Part shown: positions 50,693 to 60,244 of the stretch, piece by piece
Layout of the letters: the number at the start of each line of letters is the position of its first letter
Position numbering within the stretch: position 1 is the stretch's first letter
Assembly: GCF_965228935.1 (NCBI RefSeq)
Contig: NZ_OZ245846.1
Span: 2,604,001 to 2,668,000, forward strand
Origin: Ulvibacterium sp965228935
GTDB lineage: Bacteria > Bacteroidota > Bacteroidia > Flavobacteriales > Flavobacteriaceae
Reading direction: 5' to 3'
Length of the DNA: 64,000 nt
The notes under the pieces: model-generated
Database searches by the model: none
The model's input: only the letters and a program-made list of their open reading frames with translations
Told to the model about the DNA's origin: nothing
Position numbers and translations under genes: made by a program

Positions 50693-51451
50693 TCAATATT
50701 TGATATTGGCAACAATATTCTCAACGGTCGGGGTTTGATTACCTCCCTTAGGTTCAATGGTAATATAACCCACGGCATTATCGGAGTAGGGCAAGGCCAG
50801 CAACTTTTCTCGGCTTACCGCTTCCTTAATGACTCCTAAATTCACCATTTTTCCATTGACCTCCGCCCACATTTGGAAGCATTGATCTTCTGGCAGGTTA
50901 GGCAATTTTTCCACATTGATATAGGATAGCTTTTTAACCGGATTCACATAGGCCACGGCCTTGAGTTCCTTGGCTTTTTTATTGCCCTTTACGCTATATT
51001 TTCTGGTCTGGGGATTATTGAGCACAATGAATTGGTTCCTTACGTCCTCCAATTGCTCTCTCATGTCCTCCTCCAAATCCTTTATTTTGTTGTTGACAAT
51101 AGTATTTTCCTCTTGAAGGCTTTGATTCTGGTTCCAGAAGAAATAGGAAGCTCCCGCAAATAAAAGAGTAGCAAAACTTGCGGCGATGGCATATCTAAAG
51201 AACCTTTTTCTTGTTGAGTTTTCCGCCTTTATCCTAAATAGGATTCGTTCCTTAAGGCCTTCCGGAGTTTTTAGGGCATGCATTTTTGCAAAGGCTTCCA
51301 AGTTTTCTTGAAGCTCATCATAGGTCTCACGTACTTCGGGATACATGGCAATGTATCGCTCCACTTGAAAAGCTTCCTGATCCGTAACGGTGCCCAGCAA
51401 ATACTTTTCGAGCAAATCCGAATCCAAGAATATTTTTATTTTTTCTTTCAT
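50693..51451 (-). CDS. Anti-sigma factor (RskA-like)
   Basis: A membrane anti-sigma factor of 252 residues. The cytoplasmic N-terminus (LLEKYLLGTVTDQEAFQVERYIAM) resembles zinc-finger-less anti-sigma regions; one membrane helix lies at about 90-108 (AIAASFATLLFAGASYFFW); then a coiled coil (about 110-140) and an RskA-type periplasmic domain (GKMVNLGVIKEA, YITIEPKGGNQTP). Its ATG overlaps the stop of the ECF gene by four bases, the classic coupling of sigma and anti-sigma. Confidence 0.92.
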   Translation of the reverse strand: MKEKIKIFLDSDLLEKYLLGTVTDQEAFQVERYIAMYPEVRETYDELQENLEAFAKMHALKTPEGLKERILFRIKAENSTRKRFFRYAIAASFATLLFAGASYFFWNQNQSLQEENTIVNNKIKDLEEDMREQLEDVRNQFIVLNNPQTRKYSVKGNKKAKELKAVAYVNPVKKLSYINVEKLPNLPEDQCFQMWAEVNGKMVNLGVIKEAVSREKLLALPYSDNAVGYITIEPKGGNQTPTVENIVANIKY

Positions 51452-52014
51452 TGTATCAAATTTAATAGAGGCAGGAAAGACATGGCCGGGCCATAAATCT
51501 TTTTTAATTCCCTCAGCCCAATTTTTAGCCTGGACTTAATGGTGCCCAACGGGATGTCCAGTTCTTCACTGGCTTCTTGCTGTGTCATCCCCTGAAAAAA
51601 CAAGGCTTCCAATACGATTTGGTATTTGGGCTCTATCTTTTCCAGGTTTTCCCGGACGTCCAAAAATTCAGGCCTAATACTTTCAATGCCTAAATTATAT
51701 ACGTCCGAAACGTCCATTTGGATTTCCTTATCTGTTTTTGTATTCGTACTCCGCAATTTGTCAATGGCCGTATTACGGGTAATCCGGAAGAGCCAAGTAA
51801 ACAATTTGGCCTTCGATGAATCGTACGAATCCGATTTTTTCCAGATTTTTACAAAACTCTCCTGAAGCACATCCTGTGCCATTTCCTCATCGCGAACCAC
51901 CTTATGGGCCACCCCATATAGCGTATCCCCATAGTGTTCGTACAAAAGCGAGATCGCTTTTTCGTTTCGCTCCTGGAGCAGTTCTACGATGTGTTTTTCA
52001 AGAAGTGTGCTCAT
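51448..52014 (-). CDS. ECF RNA polymerase sigma factor
   Basis: A 188-residue sigma factor from ATG 52014 (MSTLLEKHIVELL). Region 2 is DEEMAQDVLQESFVKIWKKSDSY and region 4 is ALFFQGMTQQEASEELDIPLGTIKSRLKIGLREL. It is coupled with the RskA-like anti-sigma factor (four-base overlap), which should hold it inactive at the membrane until a signal arrives. Upstream lies an inverted repeat at 52144-52172. Confidence 0.95.
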   Translation of the reverse strand: MSTLLEKHIVELLQERNEKAISLLYEHYGDTLYGVAHKVVRDEEMAQDVLQESFVKIWKKSDSYDSSKAKLFTWLFRITRNTAIDKLRSTNTKTDKEIQMDVSDVYNLGIESIRPEFLDVRENLEKIEPKYQIVLEALFFQGMTQQEASEELDIPLGTIKSRLKIGLRELKKIYGPAMSFLPLLNLIQ

Positions 52015-52143
52015 AAATTGTTTGGAATACTTAAAAAATTGAAATGAATAAACATCCAATCCAACCTTTTGACCGTATATCCCTTAAACGCTAATTTATA
52101 AAATTGATTGTCACAGCAGACAATATCTCATATTTTAATTAGA

Positions 52144-52172
52144 TAAATGTACAATTGGTAACTGTACATTTA
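52144..52172. promoter_or_regulatory. Inverted repeat upstream of the ECF sigma gene
   Basis: TAAATGTACA (52144-52153) and TGTACATTTA (52163-52172) are perfect 10-base arms with a nine-base centre. It lies 130 bases upstream of the ECF ATG and 54 bases after the murB stop. No T-run follows on the minus strand, so an operator fits better than a terminator. Confidence 0.4.
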
Positions 52173-52225
52173 GTTTTTGGTTAGTTTGGTTTGGTATAGC
52201 CCTCGAAAGAACTTTTTTTCGGGGG

Positions 52226-53242
52226 TTATTTTATGATATTGACCTCAGGATGTATGGTTATGGAAAACTTGTCTTTGACAGTTTCAATGATTCGTTGGGA
52301 AAGACTTAGTATTTCTACACCGGTAGCCCTACCGTGATTTACCAAAACCAAGGCTTGATGCTTATGTACCCCTGCATCGCCGAAGCGCTTGCCCTTAAAA
52401 CCGCACTGTTCTATGAGCCAACCAGCCGGAATTTTATATGCATCGGAGGAAACTTTGTAATACGGGGCATCCGGATAGTCTTTTGTAAAAGTATCGAATT
52501 TTGATCGGCTAATAATTGGATTTTTAAAGAAACTACCACTATTGCCCAATTCGGCCGGATCAGGTAGTTTGCTTTTTCGTATGGAAATTACGGCGTTGGA
52601 GATATCGGTAATGGTGGGTGTATCGATTTTCTTCTTGACCAATTCAGCTTCGATTGCACCATAGGACATGTGTATGGCATGATTTCGTTTGGTAAGCCTT
52701 AAAGTCACGGAAACAATGATATACTTTCCTTTCCCCTCGTTCTTGAAATAGGAATCCCGGTACCCGAATTTGCAATCCTCCTTGTTGAAGCTCTTTTTAG
52801 TTTGATTATCAATATTTATAGCTTCGCAACCTACAAAGACGTCTTGGAGTTCCACACCGTAAGCCCCGATATTCTGTATGGGAGCGGTACCTGTATTCCC
52901 GGGAATAAGGGACATGTTTTCCAGGCCGCCGTAGCCCTTTTGTAATGTCCAAAGAACGAGTTGATGCCAATTTTCCCCGGCCATTACCTTAAGGGTAATG
53001 GTATCATCATCTTGGGTCAATAGCTCGATTCCCTTTATGTTTATATAGAGTACCAAAGCCTCTATGTCCTTGGTAATAAGCATATTGCTACCACCGCTTA
53101 AGACAAGGATTTCGGGATGGCCTTTAAGTTGTAGTGCTTCCCTTAGGTCATTTATGTTGCTTATTTCAATGAAAAATTTGGCTTTGGCATCAATACCGAA
53201 AGTATTGTAATCCTTAAGGGATATATTTTGCTGTATTTTCAT
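52226..53242 (-). CDS. murB: UDP-N-acetylenolpyruvoylglucosamine reductase
   Basis: Reduces UDP-GlcNAc-enolpyruvate to UDP-MurNAc in peptidoglycan synthesis, using FAD and NADPH. It has 338 residues. Type I MurB features: NTFGIDAKAKFF, LSGGSNMLI (FAD pyrophosphate), PGNTGTAPIQNIGAYGVE, the active-site Ser in NSGSFFKNPI and the C-terminal Glu in IHPEVNII. Its ATG overlaps the stop of the aminotransferase gene by one base. Confidence 0.97.
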   Translation of the reverse strand: MKIQQNISLKDYNTFGIDAKAKFFIEISNINDLREALQLKGHPEILVLSGGSNMLITKDIEALVLYINIKGIELLTQDDDTITLKVMAGENWHQLVLWTLQKGYGGLENMSLIPGNTGTAPIQNIGAYGVELQDVFVGCEAINIDNQTKKSFNKEDCKFGYRDSYFKNEGKGKYIIVSVTLRLTKRNHAIHMSYGAIEAELVKKKIDTPTITDISNAVISIRKSKLPDPAELGNSGSFFKNPIISRSKFDTFTKDYPDAPYYKVSSDAYKIPAGWLIEQCGFKGKRFGDAGVHKHQALVLVNHGRATGVEILSLSQRIIETVKDKFSITIHPEVNIIK

Positions 53243-54432
53243 CAACCTATATAACTCTTAAGGGCCTCCTTTAGTATGTTCACGGCCCTTTTTAAGCTGT
53301 CCTTCTCCAATACATAGGCAATACGTATTTGGTTCTTCCCCAATCCCTCGGTAGCATAAAATCCGGCGGCAGGCGCCACCATTACAGTCTCATTGTTTAC
53401 CCTAAAGTCTTCCAAAAGCCACTGTGCAAAATCATCCGCATCTTTTATGGGAAGTTCAACGATACAATAGAAAGCACCTTGGGGCTTTCCTATTTTTATG
53501 TTTTCAATTTTCTCCAACTCGGCTATGAGAATATCCCGTCTTTCCGTATACTCCTTTTTTACTTCGTCGAAATAACTTTGGGGGGTACTCAAAGCGGCCT
53601 CACTGGCAATTTGTGCATAGGTGGGAGGTGATAAGCGGGCTTGTGCAAACTTTAGGGCCGTTCTTATGACGGCTGTATTTTTGGAAACCAAATATCCTAT
53701 TCGCGCTCCGCACATGCTATATCTTTTGGATACGGAATCCACAACTATGGCATTCTCCTCCAATCCGGGCTCTTGTAAAATGGAATGGTGTTCCCTGCCA
53801 TCATAGGCAAACTCACGATACACCTCATCGGCTATTAAAAATAGGTCATGCTTTTTGGCGATCTCCGCCAATTTTTGAATTTCATTTTTGGTATAGAGAT
53901 ACCCCGTAGGATTCCCGGGATTGCAAATTAAAATGGCCCTGGTCTTCTTTGTAATACGCTTTTCGAATTCCTCGATGGAAGGGAGGGCGAAGTTGTCCTC
54001 TATTCGGGAGACCACGGGCAGTACCCTGACCCCTGAAGCTGTGGCGAATCCATTGTAATTGGCGTAAAACGGCTCCGGAATTATAATTTCATCGCCACTA
54101 TCGGCAATACTGCCCATAACAAAGGACAGGGCTTCGGAACCACCTGTGGTGACCAAAATTTCATCTGCCGAAACTGATATCCCCTTTTTGGCATAATACG
54201 CGGCTATTTTTTCGCGATAGGTCTCCGAACCTTCGGTACGGCTATATTCCAAGACCTCCAAAGTATTGTTCTTGACCGCTTCAAGTGCGGCTTGGGGCGT
54301 TTTGATATCAGGTTGCCCAATATTCAAGTGAATGACATGGATTCCCTTTCTTTTAGCCTCCTCGGCAAAAGGCACCAATTTTCGTATGGGCGATTCCGGC
54401 ATCAACTGTCCTTTGCGGGATATGGAGGGCAT
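53242..54432 (-). CDS. Pyridoxal-phosphate aminotransferase (aspartate aminotransferase family)
   Basis: A class I aminotransferase of 396 residues from ATG 54432. PLP features: VTTGGSEALSFVMGS, ICNPGNPTGYLYTK, LIADEVYREF, the Schiff-base lysine in VDSVSKRYSMCGARIGY, and RIAYV near the end. This resembles the branch of aspartate/alanine-type enzymes common in Bacteroidota. The amino-acid substrate is not determined. Directly coupled to murB. Confidence 0.92.
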   Translation of the reverse strand: MPSISRKGQLMPESPIRKLVPFAEEAKRKGIHVIHLNIGQPDIKTPQAALEAVKNNTLEVLEYSRTEGSETYREKIAAYYAKKGISVSADEILVTTGGSEALSFVMGSIADSGDEIIIPEPFYANYNGFATASGVRVLPVVSRIEDNFALPSIEEFEKRITKKTRAILICNPGNPTGYLYTKNEIQKLAEIAKKHDLFLIADEVYREFAYDGREHHSILQEPGLEENAIVVDSVSKRYSMCGARIGYLVSKNTAVIRTALKFAQARLSPPTYAQIASEAALSTPQSYFDEVKKEYTERRDILIAELEKIENIKIGKPQGAFYCIVELPIKDADDFAQWLLEDFRVNNETVMVAPAAGFYATEGLGKNQIRIAYVLEKDSLKRAVNILKEALKSYIG

Positions 54433-54585
54433 AACGTATTTAATTTTCCACAAAAATGGGAAAACCTAATGGACAAAACAATACAAGGAGATTTTATTTG
54501 ATATATCGAATATTTTGTTAATTAATGAGGGGTTAAGGGGAAAATATGTAAATTTAATAGTGTCACCGGTTTAAAGCTGAGGAAA

Positions 54586-55923
54586 TTGAACAGAATACTT
54601 GTTTATTTTACATTGTTGCTAATTGGCCCCCCCATTTTGGGAACGGCACAGGGATTCGATTTGCCCGAGGGACAGAAATACCAGAAGGTAAGGTTTAAGC
54701 TCATTAATAATCTTATCATAATCCCTATGGAGGTGAACGGAACCGAACTGTCCTTCATATTGGATTCTGGGGTCAGTAAGCCCATATTGTTCAATCTCTC
54801 CGATCAGGATTCGGTTCAAATAAAGGATGTTTCGGAGATTACCATCAGGGGATTGGGCGATGGAGAACCCATAAAGGCCCTAAGTTCCAAGGGGAACACA
54901 TTTGCCTTAAAAAATGTTCAAAACGAAGACCAACTCCTATATGTGGTCTTGGACAAAAACCTTAATTTTTCCCCCAGCCTTGGAATTACGGTACATGGCA
55001 TTATTGGATATGATCTTTTTAGGGATTTTGTAGTCGATATAAATTATGCCTCAAAAGTGATTAAATTCCATGATCCTGGCTCTTATATCCATAAAAAGAA
55101 AAAAAAGAGCGAAACGCTTCCATTATTTGTTGCAGCCAAAAAGGCCTATGTGGACGGAAGTGTTTTTCTAAAAGACTCCGAAGACTTACCGGTACGGCTT
55201 CTATTGGATACCGGGAGTAGCGATGCCGTATGGCTTTTTGAAAATGATGAAATAGGGATACCGGATAAAAATTATGATGATTTTCTTGGAAAGGGATTGA
55301 GCGGGGATATTTTTGGGAAGCGAACTAAAATAAATAGTATAAAATTGGGCAGTTTTTCCCTAAAAGATGCCAAGGCTGCTTTCCCTGAGCGCAGATCCTT
55401 CGGTGCAATCAAGTATTTGGGAGATAGAAACGGAAGTATTGGGGGAGAGGTGTTGAAACGGTTCAATATAGTATTCGACTATCCCAATAACGAGGTTACC
55501 CTTATGAAGAACAAGAACTTTAAAATGCCTTTCCACTACAATATGAGCGGTATAGAGCTACAGCATGACGGTGTGCGATATGTTTCGGAAAGTATTGCCA
55601 ATAGCAATGGTGTTGTACAAAGCAATAAAAAATCGTTCGGTGATGTACAGATTCTTTTGGAAAATCGCACCAGGTTAAGTTTGGTCCCCGAAATTGTAGT
55701 ATCCGGTATCCGGGCCGGAAGCCCTGCTGAAATTGCCGGACTCAGGGAAGGCGACGTGGTATTGTCCGTAAACGGGAAAAGTGTTCATAGATATAAGCTC
55801 CAGGAAATTCTGCAGATGCTCAACGAAAAGGAGGGAAAACGTATTCGCGTGCGTATAGCGAGGCAGAATAAAGACCTTCTCTATACCTTTGTACTCAAGG
55901 ATTTATTCAAAGAAAAGCCCTGA
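54586..55923 (+). CDS. Retropepsin-like aspartyl protease with C-terminal PDZ domain
   Basis: A secreted protein of 445 residues. The start is TTG 54586, because it gives a signal peptide (LVYFTLLLIGPPILGTAQG) and no ATG is available before the mature part. Two retropepsin-type halves each have an Asp motif: FILDSGVSKPI (about 64-74) and LLLDTGSSDAVW (about 205-216), so both Asp residues are within one chain. A PDZ domain follows (about 370-440; IRAGSPAEIAGLREGDVVLSVNG). Role unknown; such proteins are common in Bacteroidota envelopes. Confidence 0.9.
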   Translation: MNRILVYFTLLLIGPPILGTAQGFDLPEGQKYQKVRFKLINNLIIIPMEVNGTELSFILDSGVSKPILFNLSDQDSVQIKDVSEITIRGLGDGEPIKALSSKGNTFALKNVQNEDQLLYVVLDKNLNFSPSLGITVHGIIGYDLFRDFVVDINYASKVIKFHDPGSYIHKKKKKSETLPLFVAAKKAYVDGSVFLKDSEDLPVRLLLDTGSSDAVWLFENDEIGIPDKNYDDFLGKGLSGDIFGKRTKINSIKLGSFSLKDAKAAFPERRSFGAIKYLGDRNGSIGGEVLKRFNIVFDYPNNEVTLMKNKNFKMPFHYNMSGIELQHDGVRYVSESIANSNGVVQSNKKSFGDVQILLENRTRLSLVPEIVVSGIRAGSPAEIAGLREGDVVLSVNGKSVHRYKLQEILQMLNEKEGKRIRVRIARQNKDLLYTFVLKDLFKEKP

Positions 55924-55943
55924 TTTTTAAAACCAGGGCTTTT
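55913..55943. terminator. Bidirectional terminator between convergent genes
   Basis: The stem AAAAGCCCTG (55913-55922, overlapping the upstream stop codon) pairs with CAGGGCTTT(T). A and T tracts on both sides suit both strands. It separates the aspartyl protease gene from the DUF1573 gene. Confidence 0.75.
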
Positions 55944-55966
55944 CCAAAGAGATTTAAGGAATCCGG

Positions 55967-56356
55967 TTATTTCTTTCCTTCCGGAGCCTTGACTTCTCCT
56001 TTTATCTTCAAGACTTTAGTAGGGGTGTCCGCATTGGATATCACGGTGATTGCTTTTCGTATGGGCCCTACACGGTTGGTGTCATATTTAACCTTAATTT
56101 CTCCCGTCTTACCCGGTAAAATCGGCTCTTCAGGCTTTTTGGGAATCGTGCATCCGCAGCTAGAGCTTACTTTACTCACGATCAAAGGGGCGTCCCCGGT
56201 GTTCGTGAATTCAAAAACCCGTACACCATCACTGCCTTTTTCAATGGTTCCATAGTCTACCGTTTCGGCCTTAAACTCAATTTTCGGGGCTTTTACCTGA
56301 GCGGCCAGGCTAAAACCCATTAGGCCCACAAATAATACAAGTACTATTTTTTTCAT
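55967..56356 (-). CDS. DUF1573-domain secreted protein
   Basis: A 129-residue protein with a signal peptide (FVGLMGFSLAAQ) and one DUF1573 (ASH-like immunoglobulin fold) domain. Visible: EFTNTGDAPLIVSKVSSSCGCTIPK, PGKTGEIKVKYDTNRVG and VISNADTPTKVLKIKGEV. The SCGC pair is diagnostic for the family. The function is not established. The 300-base gap between it and valS holds a -7-like box TATTTTTG (56543-56550) and nothing else recognisable. Confidence 0.93.
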   Translation of the reverse strand: MKKIVLVLFVGLMGFSLAAQVKAPKIEFKAETVDYGTIEKGSDGVRVFEFTNTGDAPLIVSKVSSSCGCTIPKKPEEPILPGKTGEIKVKYDTNRVGPIRKAITVISNADTPTKVLKIKGEVKAPEGKK

Positions 56357-56656
56357 ATTCGTAGTTTTAATTGTTTTTCAATGGTATGTGCAATTTATAA
56401 GTAATCAATGCCTGCTTTTTCAATAGGTGATTTCGGCAGGATCCCATTACGTTTATTGCACTACTTTCGTTTTGGGTGAATTTCAAAAGTAAATCTTTTC
56501 GGATGAACGTCCAAAATCCTTTCGTTATCTATTAACGTTACTTATTTTTGTTTCGTATTTAACTGGGGCAAAAGACCCGTAACTTATCAATATTTAACAT
56601 TCGCTTTAGAAACGGTTTTTATTGCCGCCGTTATTTTACCAAAAACTATTCCAAAA

Positions 56657-59293
56657 ATGGATATTCCATCAAAATATGAGCCCAATACCGTGGAAAACCA
56701 TTGGTATGACTACTGGATGCAGCATAAGTACTTTTATTCCGAACCGGACGAAAGGGAGCCCTATACCATTGTAATTCCTCCACCAAATGTCACTGGGGTA
56801 CTCCATATGGGGCATATGCTCAATAATACCCTTCAGGACGTCCTCATCCGTAGGGCACGACTTTTAGGAAAGAATGCCTGTTGGGTTCCAGGAACCGATC
56901 ATGCCTCAATTGCTACCGAAGCCAAGGTGGTCGCCAAATTGAAGGAGCAAGGGATTCATAAAACGGATATATCACGTGAGGAGTTTTTGAAACATGCTTG
57001 GGACTGGACCCATAACTATGGCGGGGTAATTCTTGAGCAACTAAAGAAATTGGGGTGTTCCTGTGATTGGAAAAGGACTGCTTTTACCATGAATGACAAC
57101 ATGTCAGATTCCGTTATCAAGGTTTTTGTGGATTTATTTAATAAAGGCTTGATTTACAGAGGGTATCGTATGGTGAATTGGGATCCCGAGGCCCAGACCA
57201 CGCTTTCGGATGAAGAGGTGGTCTATGAAGAAAGGCAGGGCCTGTTATACTATTTATCCTATCCCATTGAAGGGTCTGAAGAAAAAGTGACCATAGCCAC
57301 CACGCGTCCCGAGACGATATTGGGAGATACGGCGATTTGCATAAACCCCAAGGACGAACGTTATGGACATTTGAGGGGCAAGAAGGCGATAGTGCCCATA
57401 TGTAATCGTGCAATACCGATTATTGAAGACGCATATGTTGACTTGGAATTTGGTACCGGATGCTTAAAAGTTACCCCTGCGCATGATGTAAATGACCAAG
57501 CCTTAGGGGCGAAGCATAATTTGGAAGTCATTGATATCTTTAATGCGGATGCCTCCTTAAATTCCTATGGTCTTCACTATGAGGGCAAGGATCGATTTTT
57601 GGTTCGAAAAGAAATCGTGAAGGAGTTGGAGGAAAAAGGTTTTTTGGTAAAGACCGAAAACTATGTGAACAAGGTAGGTACCTCGGAAAGAACCAGGGCG
57701 GTAATCGAACCAAGACTGTCCGATCAGTGGTTTTTAAAGATGGAGGAACTGGTAAAACCGGCCCTAAATGCCGTATTGGAAACAGGTGAGGTAAAGTTTT
57801 TTCCAAAAAAGTTCGAAAATCTATATCGGAATTGGATGGAGAACATCCGCGATTGGAACATTTCACGCCAACTATGGTGGGGACAACAAATACCCGCGTA
57901 CTACTTTGGGGATGGTCAAAATGATTTTGTAGTAGCGGAAAACATCGATGATGCGTTGAAGTTGGCCCGGGAAAAATCCAACGACCCTAACTTGACCTTA
58001 GCCGATTTAAGGCAGGACGAGGATGTGGTGGATACCTGGTTCTCTTCCTGGTTATGGCCCATAACCGTTTTTAATGGGATTTTGGAACCCGATAACAAGG
58101 ACATCACGTATTACTATCCCACAAGCGATTTGGTCACGGCACCGGATATCATCTTTTTTTGGGTAGCCCGGATGATTATCTCCGGGTACGAATATCGTGA
58201 GGAACCTCCTTTCAAAAACGTATATTTTACCGGAATTGTTAGAGATAAGCAACGCCGCAAAATGTCCAAATCCCTGGGGAACTCCCCAGATGCCCTGAAG
58301 TTGATAGAGGAATATGGTGCCGATGGTGTGCGTGTAGGACTTTTATTGAGCTCTGCTGCTGGCAATGACCTATTGTTCGACGAAAACTTATGTCAGCAAG
58401 GAAAAAACTTCACCAATAAGATCTGGAACGCCTTGCGCCTAGTAAAAGGATGGGAAGTGAGCGATGATTTACCCCAACCGGAGGCGTCCAAGCTCGGTAT
58501 AGCCTGGTATAAGGCTAAATTTAACCAGATCCTATCGGAAATCGACGATCATTTTGGTAAATATCGTATTTCGGATGCATTAATGGCCATTTACAAGTTG
58601 GTCTGGGACGATTTCTGTTCCTGGCTCTTGGAAATTTCCAAGCCGGCCTACCAACAGCCTATAGATAAGGCCACTTTTGATTCCATTATTCATCTATTCG
58701 AGCAAAATTTAAAACTGTTGCATCCCTTTATGCCATTTTTGAGTGAGGAGGTTTGGCAGCATATTTCCGAACGAAACCCGCAACAGGCACTTATTATAGC
58801 TCAATGGCCCAAAATGGAGGAGGAAGTGGATCAAGGACTGATCCAAGGATTCAATTTTGCCTCCGAGGTGATCTCGGGCATACGGACCATACGAAAGGAA
58901 AAAAATATTCCTATGAAGGAATCCTTGGAACTTTCCGTCCTGAACCAAGAAAAGGTTTCGGATGCTTGGGACGTAATTATTCAAAAGCTGGCCAATGTTT
59001 CAAAAGTCGCCTATGTGGATAACGGTTTGGAAGGCGCATTGACTTTTCGGGTCAAGAGCAATGAGTATTTCGTTCCCATAGGTGGGGCCATAGATATAGA
59101 TGCCGAAATCAAGAAAATACAGGATGAGTTGAACTATACCAAAGGATTTCTGCAATCCGTTCAAAAGAAATTGTCCAATGAGCGTTTTGTGAACAATGCC
59201 CCAGAGCAGGTAGTCGCCATAGAAAAAAAGAAGGCCGCGGATGCGGAGGCCAAAATTGAGACTTTGGAAAAAAGCTTGGCTAGTTTGGAGTAA
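56657..59293 (+). CDS. valS: Valyl-tRNA synthetase
   Basis: Charges tRNA-Val. The length of 878 residues fits. Class I signatures: HIGH as HMGH in PPPNVTGVLHMGHML (about 45-52) and KMSKS in RRKMSKSLGNSPD (about 537). The editing domain contains TTRPETILGDTAI, and the C-terminal coiled coil of ValS is present (ITIRKEKNIPMKES, then the Lys/Glu-rich end). Confidence 0.98.
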   Translation: MDIPSKYEPNTVENHWYDYWMQHKYFYSEPDEREPYTIVIPPPNVTGVLHMGHMLNNTLQDVLIRRARLLGKNACWVPGTDHASIATEAKVVAKLKEQGIHKTDISREEFLKHAWDWTHNYGGVILEQLKKLGCSCDWKRTAFTMNDNMSDSVIKVFVDLFNKGLIYRGYRMVNWDPEAQTTLSDEEVVYEERQGLLYYLSYPIEGSEEKVTIATTRPETILGDTAICINPKDERYGHLRGKKAIVPICNRAIPIIEDAYVDLEFGTGCLKVTPAHDVNDQALGAKHNLEVIDIFNADASLNSYGLHYEGKDRFLVRKEIVKELEEKGFLVKTENYVNKVGTSERTRAVIEPRLSDQWFLKMEELVKPALNAVLETGEVKFFPKKFENLYRNWMENIRDWNISRQLWWGQQIPAYYFGDGQNDFVVAENIDDALKLAREKSNDPNLTLADLRQDEDVVDTWFSSWLWPITVFNGILEPDNKDITYYYPTSDLVTAPDIIFFWVARMIISGYEYREEPPFKNVYFTGIVRDKQRRKMSKSLGNSPDALKLIEEYGADGVRVGLLLSSAAGNDLLFDENLCQQGKNFTNKIWNALRLVKGWEVSDDLPQPEASKLGIAWYKAKFNQILSEIDDHFGKYRISDALMAIYKLVWDDFCSWLLEISKPAYQQPIDKATFDSIIHLFEQNLKLLHPFMPFLSEEVWQHISERNPQQALIIAQWPKMEEEVDQGLIQGFNFASEVISGIRTIRKEKNIPMKESLELSVLNQEKVSDAWDVIIQKLANVSKVAYVDNGLEGALTFRVKSNEYFVPIGGAIDIDAEIKKIQDELNYTKGFLQSVQKKLSNERFVNNAPEQVVAIEKKKAADAEAKIETLEKSLASLE

Positions 59294-59356
59294 ACGGCAT
59301 TTTGCCATAAACCTGTGTAGAAGGAATCATCCTAAGGAGCCCTTTACCTGAACAAT

Positions 59357-59452
59357 TTGCGATACCTAATTATCTGGTTTTTGGTATTTGTCATTCTTTT
59401 GGTCTACCTTATGGAAAACTCCTCCAGTATCTTTATCTTTAAGGAAAACTAG
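59357..59452 (+). CDS. Possible very small membrane peptide (31 residues)
   Basis: A TTG start would give a 31-residue peptide with one hydrophobic segment (RYLIIWFLVFVILLVYLM) and a polar tail ENSSSIFIFKEN, ending six bases before the next ATG. The composition (a sharp membrane span then a polar tail) is unlike random intergenic DNA. No start better than TTG exists and no homologue is known to me. Treat as a candidate only. Confidence 0.3.
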   Translation: MRYLIIWFLVFVILLVYLMENSSSIFIFKEN

Positions 59453-59458
59453 AATACC

Positions 59459-60055
59459 ATGAAAAATCTAATTTCCCTGCTTTTGATATTGGCTTTTATT
59501 CCACTTGCTTGTCAAGAAATGGAAAAACCGGAAATCCTTCCTGTGGCCATACAAATAAAGACGGCTACGCTACCAGCGCCTGAAGCTGAAAAGGACGGGG
59601 CCATGGTTTATGGCTATAATGAATCGGGCGAGTTCGTAATTTTACGCGAAGGCACCAATAATCTGGTCTGTTTGGCCGATGACCCTAAAAAAGAGGGGAT
59701 TAGTGTTTCCTGTTATTCCAAAAAACTGGAACCTTTTATGAAAAGAGGAAGAGAACTTTCTGCCCAAGGAAAGGATTTCAAGGAGAAAAGGGAAATCCGA
59801 GGGGCGGAAGTGGCTGCCGGTAAGATTCAAATGCCAAAGGAACCCAGTATGATGTATGTTTATTTTGGAAGTGATGAAGCGTATAATAAGACTACGGGAG
59901 AACTTGCGGATGGTCAGTATCGCTATGTAATCTATACACCATTTGCAACCACCGAATCCACCGGACTACCGGATAAACCTCACGAAAAAGGGATGCCATG
60001 GCTTATGGATCCCGGTACTTTCCGTGCTCATATTATGATCGGACCATTCAAATAA
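59459..60055 (+). CDS. Lipoprotein of unknown function
   Basis: A 198-residue protein with a signal peptide and lipobox (FIPLAC, Cys at about residue 18). The mature protein is mixed alpha/beta: DGAMVYGYNESGEFVILREG and YVYFGSDEAYNKTTGEL stand out. I do not recognise the family. It follows valS by 165 bases, with the possible small peptide between, and precedes the ppk2 pair by 189 bases. Confidence 0.85.
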   Translation: MKNLISLLLILAFIPLACQEMEKPEILPVAIQIKTATLPAPEAEKDGAMVYGYNESGEFVILREGTNNLVCLADDPKKEGISVSCYSKKLEPFMKRGRELSAQGKDFKEKREIRGAEVAAGKIQMPKEPSMMYVYFGSDEAYNKTTGELADGQYRYVIYTPFATTESTGLPDKPHEKGMPWLMDPGTFRAHIMIGPFK

Positions 60056-60244
60056 AAAGTTTTCCCATTCCAAATTTATCTTTTTCTCAAAAATCTGTTC
60101 AATTCTATCGGTATACCCCATCAGATTTGCTTAAAAACACTATTTTGAGGAATTATTGGACAATCGAGAAGCCATTACTTTTTTTGAAATGGTGATATTT
60201 CCATTGTTAAAACCGATAATTGTTTCTAAAAACTAGCGACCACT

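Noticed and set aside
52199..52222. Hairpin CCCTCGAAA/TTTCGGGGG after murB as a terminator
   Set aside because: The stem has a mismatch and no T tract follows on the minus strand.
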